64,000 nt of DNA from Stackebrandtia nassauensis DSM 44728. Lineage in GTDB: Bacteria; Actinomycetota; Actinomycetes; Mycobacteriales; Micromonosporaceae. The notes beneath the pieces are model-generated. The model was not told where the DNA came from, did no database searches, and saw only the letters and a program-made list of their open reading frames with translations. The position numbers were made by a program, and so were the translations under genes. Positions 59,638-64,000 of this stretch are shown piece after piece; the first letter of the stretch is position 1, and every line of letters starts with the position of its first letter. The stretch spans positions 5,580,001-5,644,000 of the forward strand of contig NC_013947.1 in the NCBI RefSeq assembly GCF_000024545.1, given 5' to 3'.

Positions 59638-61746
59638 TTACGCGGGCACCGTGTCGGTGTTGCGTTCCCAGACGCGGTGCGCGGCCAGCTGCGCGGCGAA
59701 CGCCTCGGTGAAGCGATCCGGCAGTTCGTCCCGGGCCGCCGTCGTGGTCACCACTCCCAGGTGGACGGTGACCTCCGTGGTGGCGGCGAGTTCGGCGTTG
59801 ACCCCGGCGGCCCGCAGCATGTCGAGCCCGGATCCGAAGCAGGCTATGGGTTTGGCGTGCTTGTAGGCCTCGGCGACGAAGTGCAGCGCGTAACCGTCCA
59901 CCGACAGGGTCGCGACACTCTCGGAACCGCAGGGAACCGCGACGCCGTCGTACAGCACCGACGCCATCGTGTTGATGGCCCGGTCGACGGCGATCTCACC
60001 GCCGCCCGCGGCGCGGACGCTGCCAGCGGTGGGAGCCAGTTTCTCGGGTATGAGGCCCTGCGCCCGCAGGCTCGCGACCAGTCGCTCGGTGCCGTCGCCG
60101 TCCACGCCGTCGGCCACCAGTATCGCGACCTTGCGGGTGGCGGGCTGGTCCAGGCGGGTGTTCAACTGCGACAACGCCGCCGAGGAGCGGCCGTGGTTGG
60201 CGGTGGTCTCCTTGGCCGGTGGTTCGACCCCGACGCCTTCGGCGACCCGCCGCGCCAGCGAATGGTCCACATGGTTCAGTTCCTCGACGACGCGGGCGCG
60301 GATGTCGGTGTCCTCGACCTTGCCCAGTTCGAAGCGGAACGCGGCGACGAGGTGTTCGGCCTCCACCTCGGACATGCTGTTCCAGAACAGCGTGGCCTGG
60401 CTGTAGAAGTCCTTGAAGCTGTCGCTGCGCTCGCGGATCTTGTGGCCCTCGATCTTCTCGGCGTAGTGGCTGAAGGCCCCGCTGTCGGCCAGGACCGGGC
60501 AGCCGCCGCTGAGGGTGTTCTTGGTGTACGAGGTCCGGGACGTGTGGATCCGGTGCTGCCCGTAGCCGTCGCGCTGGTCGTTGTGGACCTCGGCCACCGG
60601 CCGGTTGACCGGCAGCTGCGCGAAGTTGGGTCCGCCCAGCCGGATCAGCTGGGTGTCCAGATAGGAGAAATTGCGGGCCTGCAACAGCGGGTCGTTGCTG
60701 AAGTCGATGCCCGGCACCAGGTTCGCGGTGTGGAAGGCGACCTGTTCGGTCTCGGCGAAGAAGTTGTCCGGGTTGCGGTCCAGGACCATCCGGCCCACCG
60801 GACGCACCGGGACCCGCTCCTCCGGGATGAGTTTGGTCGCGTCGAGCAGATCGAAGTCGAACTCGGACTCGTCGGCCTCGTCAACGAGCTGCACCCCCAG
60901 TTCCCATTCGGGGAACTCACCGGCTTCGATGCTGTCCCACAGGTCGCGGCGGTTGAAGTCGGGGTCCTTGCCCGCGATCTTCTGGGCCTCGTCCCACACC
61001 AGCGAATGCGTGCCCAGTTTGGGCGTCCAGTGGAACTTCACGAAGGTGCCCCGGCCCTCGGCGTTGACCAGCCGGAAGGTGTGGACGCCGAAGCCCTGCA
61101 TCATCCGGTAGCTACGCGGCAGCGCCCGGTCCGACATCAGCCACAGGATCATGTGGAGCGTCTCGGGTTGCAGCGACACGAAGTCCCACAGCGTGTCGTG
61201 CGCGGAGGCGGCCTGCGGGATCTCGTTGTGGGGCTCGGGTTTCACCGCGTGCACGAAGTCGGGGAACTTGACGCCGTCCTGGATGAAGAACACCGGCATG
61301 TTGTTGCCGACCAGGTCGTAGTTGCCCTGCCGGGTGTAGAACTTCGTCGCGAAGCCCCGTACGTCGCGGACGGTGTCGGCTGAGCCGCGCGAACCCGCCA
61401 CCGTGGAGAACCGGACGAAGACCGGCGTCTGTCGCGCCGGGTCGGTCAGGAACCCGGCGCTGGTGTACTCCGACAGCCAGGAGTCGTAGGGCTTGAAGTG
61501 ACCGTAGGCTCCGGCGCCGCGCGCGTGCACCACCCGCTCGGGGATGCGTTCGTGGTCGAAGTGGGTGAGTTTCTCGCGGGCGTGGAAGTCCTCCATGATG
61601 GTGGGCCCGCGCTCGCCGATGCTCAGGGAGTCGTCGGTGTGGTCGACCTGGACTCCCTGCTGGGTGGTGAGGGTGGCGTCGGTGTCGTCCACCCGGTCCC
61701 GCCCCAGCTGCCGGTCTTTCGGATCGTCCGCCTGTTCGTGTGTCAT
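59638..61746 (-). CDS. katE: Large-subunit catalase with C-terminal PfpI/DJ-1-like domain
   Basis: A 702-residue clade 2 (HPII-type) catalase. Catalytic core: [11 protein letters not shown] with the essential His74, [13 protein letters not shown] with the catalytic Asn, and [18 protein letters not shown] with the haem-ligand Tyr. The C-terminal region (about 560-690) has the glutamine amidotransferase-like fold ([28 protein letters not shown]) of large-subunit catalases. It decomposes H2O2 to water and oxygen. The gene is monocistronic, separated from the convergent ArsR-type gene by 12 bases and divergent from the GNAT gene; the start is at 61746. Confidence 0.95.
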   Translation of the reverse strand: MTHEQADDPKDRQLGRDRVDDTDATLTTQQGVQVDHTDDSLSIGERGPTIMEDFHAREKLTHFDHERIPERVVHARGAGAYGHFKPYDSWLSEYTSAGFLTDPARQTPVFVRFSTVAGSRGSADTVRDVRGFATKFYTRQGNYDLVGNNMPVFFIQDGVKFPDFVHAVKPEPHNEIPQAASAHDTLWDFVSLQPETLHMILWLMSDRALPRSYRMMQGFGVHTFRLVNAEGRGTFVKFHWTPKLGTHSLVWDEAQKIAGKDPDFNRRDLWDSIEAGEFPEWELGVQLVDEADESEFDFDLLDATKLIPEERVPVRPVGRMVLDRNPDNFFAETEQVAFHTANLVPGIDFSNDPLLQARNFSYLDTQLIRLGGPNFAQLPVNRPVAEVHNDQRDGYGQHRIHTSRTSYTKNTLSGGCPVLADSGAFSHYAEKIEGHKIRERSDSFKDFYSQATLFWNSMSEVEAEHLVAAFRFELGKVEDTDIRARVVEELNHVDHSLARRVAEGVGVEPPAKETTANHGRSSAALSQLNTRLDQPATRKVAILVADGVDGDGTERLVASLRAQGLIPEKLAPTAGSVRAAGGGEIAVDRAINTMASVLYDGVAVPCGSESVATLSVDGYALHFVAEAYKHAKPIACFGSGLDMLRAAGVNAELAATTEVTVHLGVVTTTAARDELPDRFTEAFAAQLAAHRVWERNTDTVPA

Positions 61747-61875
61747 GGCGCCCTCCGTGTCGGTTTCGCTGAACTCCCACTGCCATACCCGGCGAAACGG
61801 ACAACAAAACGGTGTCTGTCAGCTGGTTCACGGGTGCCGGGCCACAACCGTCCCGGCCGGAGGCGGAAAGGCATG

Positions 61876-62808
61876 ATGAGCAGCGTGAGAATCGGCGACA
61901 GGGTGGTGGTGCGGCGCGCGGCCGGGATCATCGACGGCAGGCAGCGCTACACCGACGTCCTGGGCGAGCTGCTCGACGACTCGGGCGGCTACACGGTGCG
62001 GCGCGACGACGGCGAGGTCGTGACGATCCCGGCCGCCGAGGTCGCCGCCGCCAAGGCGATCCCGCCCAAGCCCACCCCGTTCTCGGCGATCATCGCCGTG
62101 GAACGCGGCTGCGCCGACACCTGGCCCGCCCCCGAGCAGGAGTGGCTGGGCGACTGGCTGCTGCGCGCCGGTTCGGGCTGGACGTACCGGGCGAACTCGG
62201 TGCTGCCGCTGGGCGAGCCGGGCCTCGACCTCGACGCCGCGCTGGCGAAGGTGACCGACTGGTACACCGCGCGGGCCCTCGCGCCCGCGTTCGCGGTGCC
62301 GGTGCCGTTGTCGCGAAGGCTGGCGACGGCGTTGACGCGGCGCGGCTGGCGCTCCGACGCCCCGGTGGAGGTCATGACCGCCCCGCTGTCGGCGCTGTCG
62401 GGCGAGGCCGCCGAGGTCACGGTGACCGACAAACCCGGCGAGGAGTGGTTCGCGATGGCGACCGGCGGCTACGACCGGGTACCGGACGCGGCGCGCGCGA
62501 TCCTGGGTTCCGGCGACGATCGCGGCTTCGCCGAGATCCGCCGCGACGGACGCCTGATCGCCTGCGGACGCGGCGCGATCAGCGGGGGCCTGGCGGTCCT
62601 GTCCCGCATCGAGGTCGACACCTCGGTGCGGCGGCAGGGTCTGGGACGTCAGGTGATGGCGGGTCTGGCCGCCTGGGCCGGTGACCGCGACGCGGACACC
62701 GCGTGTGTCCAGGTCGTGTCGACCAATGGCGTGGCCCTGGCGCTGTACGAGAAGCTCGGCTTCACCGTCCACCACCGCTACGTCAACCTGGTTCCGCCGC
62801 TGGCGTGA
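61876..62808 (+). CDS. GNAT-family acetyltransferase
   Basis: A 310-residue GNAT protein. The N-terminal part (about 1-65) looks like an SH3-type small barrel (VRIGDRVVVRRAAGIIDGRQRYTDVLGELL, about 3-32); the C-terminal GNAT domain (about 180-300) has the acetyl-CoA segment VRRQGLGRQVMAGLAAWA and the terminal LYEKLGFTVHHRY. Two ATGs are adjacent (61873, 61876); I prefer 61876 for spacing to AAAGG. Divergent from katE, with 129 bases between starts. Target unknown; could act on small molecules or proteins. Confidence 0.85.
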   Translation: MSSVRIGDRVVVRRAAGIIDGRQRYTDVLGELLDDSGGYTVRRDDGEVVTIPAAEVAAAKAIPPKPTPFSAIIAVERGCADTWPAPEQEWLGDWLLRAGSGWTYRANSVLPLGEPGLDLDAALAKVTDWYTARALAPAFAVPVPLSRRLATALTRRGWRSDAPVEVMTAPLSALSGEAAEVTVTDKPGEEWFAMATGGYDRVPDAARAILGSGDDRGFAEIRRDGRLIACGRGAISGGLAVLSRIEVDTSVRRQGLGRQVMAGLAAWAGDRDADTACVQVVSTNGVALALYEKLGFTVHHRYVNLVPPLA

Positions 62809-62831
62809 CCCCCGCTGATCTGCCGGGGTCC

Positions 62832-63797
62832 TCAGTCCTTCGTCAGGCCCTCACTGGGTTTGGAGCTGTCCATGATGGTTGGTCTGGGCGCGTAGATCGG
62901 GTCGTCCTCGGTCTGGTGCGTGGACTTCGTCATGCGCTCGTAGATCGCCTTCTCGCTGTCGTTGACGGCCTTGATGATGCTGTCCTCGTCCTCGCCGCGT
63001 TTCGTCTTGACCTTCTCCAGCGCCTCCTTGACGTTGTCCATGACGCCCTCGGGAGTGTCGGCGCCGAGCGGAACCTCTTCCTGCTCTTCGGGTCCGGCTT
63101 CCCCCAGGTTGGACAGCAGCGTCGACAGCCCCGCCGACCCCAACTGCACCGCCGTCTTGCTGGGCAACAGCGGCGTGATCAGGCTCGTGGCCCCGGTGAG
63201 GATGGCCAGCAGGATCTTCAGATCCGAGCCCTTGCTGTCGACGATCGCCTCGATGGCCTTCACCCCGTCGTCGAGGGTGCGCTTCGCCTGGCCGCGCGCG
63301 TGCACGTAGGTGGCCTTCATCGCGACGGCGTTCTCGTTGAGCACCTTCGCCATCCGGCCGTGGTTGCCGCGCACGTCCTCCAGCGGGGCGAAGTACTTCT
63401 CGGCCAGGTTGTCGGCGAAGGCGCCGTCCCACTGCTGGATGGCGTTCTTGGACGTGTCGATGTTGCGCAGCCGGGAGTCGCCGCCGGGCTGGTGGCTCTC
63501 GACGCCGAACAGGTCCCGCAGCTTCTCGGTCTTCTCGATGAGCGGGTCGAAGTCGCTGGGCTTCGGTTTGAGGATGTCGTCGATCATCTCCCGCAGCCAC
63601 GAGATCCGTTCCAGGATCTCCTCGCGGCTGGGGACCCGGTCGAGTTCCGGCCGGTAGGCGTTGGAGCCCGGATAGCCGCCGGACACGGCCGGGGTCTCCG
63701 CCTCCGTCCTGACCTTCTCGATGACGGCGTCCTGTAGTTCCTTGACCTTCTTGTTGAGTTCCTCGTCGGTGAACTCGGACATCTTCTCGTCTGCCAT
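62832..63797 (-). CDS. Helical protein, probably type VII secretion-associated
   Basis: A 321-residue, largely helical, charged protein without a signal peptide. Predicted helices include ISWLREMIDDIL and LEKVKTKRGEDEDSIIKAVNDSEKAIYERM; a central Ala/Leu/Ser-rich part (LAILTGATSLITPLLPSKTA) could form a hairpin. I do not recognise it. The following gene at 63813-64000 has the LYSLAHYIDKAV-type sequence of WXG100-related proteins, and 15 bases separate the two, so a type VII secretion substrate or effector-like role is plausible. The start ATG is at 63797. Confidence 0.65.
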   Translation of the reverse strand: MADEKMSEFTDEELNKKVKELQDAVIEKVRTEAETPAVSGGYPGSNAYRPELDRVPSREEILERISWLREMIDDILKPKPSDFDPLIEKTEKLRDLFGVESHQPGGDSRLRNIDTSKNAIQQWDGAFADNLAEKYFAPLEDVRGNHGRMAKVLNENAVAMKATYVHARGQAKRTLDDGVKAIEAIVDSKGSDLKILLAILTGATSLITPLLPSKTAVQLGSAGLSTLLSNLGEAGPEEQEEVPLGADTPEGVMDNVKEALEKVKTKRGEDEDSIIKAVNDSEKAIYERMTKSTHQTEDDPIYAPRPTIMDSSKPSEGLTKD

Positions 63798-63812
63798 GGG
63801 ATCGCCGATCTC

Positions 63813-64000
63813 CTAGTCGTTCCACCAGTTGGGGACCTCGACGTCCTTGGGTTTCTCGTCACCGGTCAGTTCGTCGTCGGGGTTGTGGTCGTTGGGGTTC
63901 TTGAAGATGGCCTCCAGGTCCCGGGCCGCCTCCGCGTCGACCTCTTTGAACTCCTTGACGGCCTTGTCGATGTAGTGGGCGACGGAGAACAGTGAGCCTT
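63813..64000 (-). CDS. Partial gene: WXG100-related C-terminus
   Basis: The last 62 codons of a gene that continues beyond the right edge, ending in TAG at 63813-63815. The visible sequence contains SVAHYIDKAVKEFKEVDAEA, a helix-rich stretch like that following WXG100 or LXG cores, then acidic DELTGDEKPKDVEVPNWWND at the end. It is transcribed leftward just before the helical protein at 62832-63797 (15-base gap), so they form one unit. Too little is present to assign a function. Confidence 0.6.
   Translation of the reverse strand, partial: GSLFSVAHYIDKAVKEFKEVDAEAARDLEAIFKNPNDHNPDDELTGDEKPKDVEVPNWWND

Noticed and set aside
1-64000. CRISPR arrays, rRNA, tRNA, rho-type plasmid origins or prophage genes
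   Set aside because: I looked for regularly spaced repeats, cloverleaf folds and typical phage gene blocks and saw none.

Overview
The window is very GC-rich, gene-dense DNA from a high-GC Gram-positive bacterium, most likely a filamentous actinomycete. The supporting markers are a complete conservon (CvnABCD), a mycothiol-dependent maleylpyruvate isomerase-type enzyme, a PASTA-type kinase-like protein, an L,D-transpeptidase lipoprotein, a type VII secretion-like pair at the right edge, many GTG/TTG starts and many 4-base start/stop overlaps. I think of the Glycomycetaceae (Stackebrandtia-like), but this is a guess. I saw no rRNA, tRNA, CRISPR array or complete insertion sequence. About 58 protein genes cover almost all of the window.

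Layout. 1-16 kb holds housekeeping and regulatory genes: an OmpR-type two-component pair, an L,D-transpeptidase lipoprotein whose frame runs on across an antisense VOC gene, an AraC regulator, a ThiE/TenI-like protein, a DedA protein, an NmrA-like reductase, a small MITE-like element, two divergent NarL-type two-component systems, a secreted DNase-I-fold phosphodiesterase and a DHFR-like reductase. 16-21 kb is the conservon, read leftward. 21-26 kb holds an MHYT membrane sensor, a Tat-exported amidase, a class II glutamine amidotransferase, a metallo-beta-lactamase-fold hydrolase, a DUF2238 membrane protein and an acetyltransferase.

26.2-33.0 kb is the most distinctive region. It is one tightly coupled leftward operon encoding a DUF2997 miniprotein, a NrdG-like radical SAM protein, a Ycf46-like AAA+ ATPase, a membrane-anchored propeller protein, an Hsp70/actin-fold ATPase and a DUF1257 (Ycf35-like) protein. 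A methyltransferase and an XRE-STAND-TPR regulator lie directly upstream on the same strand. To the right come two tandem four-cysteine secreted paralogues, MutM, a CAP-domain secreted protein, a SET-type MFS transporter and a DUF2231 protein. Next is a small regulon of an XRE-cupin regulator, a methyltransferase and a thioredoxin-reductase-like flavoprotein that share a conserved three-part operator.

44-49 kb carries a gluconate module (FadR-type regulator with two operator copies, gluconokinase, GntP permease), an epimerase, a metallophosphoesterase and a small membrane protein. 49.7-57.6 kb is a signalling and conflict block: a Ser/Thr kinase with an extracellular propeller, a convergent PASTA pseudokinase, a serine hydrolase, and a caspase-like domain that lacks its catalytic histidine, fused to a KAP-type P-loop NTPase. 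The right end has an aldo/keto reductase with a divergent ArsR-type regulator and an operator between them, a large KatE-type catalase, a GNAT protein, and a helical protein plus the 3' end of a second gene that look like type VII secretion components.

Functions are assigned by reading motifs. No database search was run, and start sites were chosen by domain onset and ribosome binding sites.
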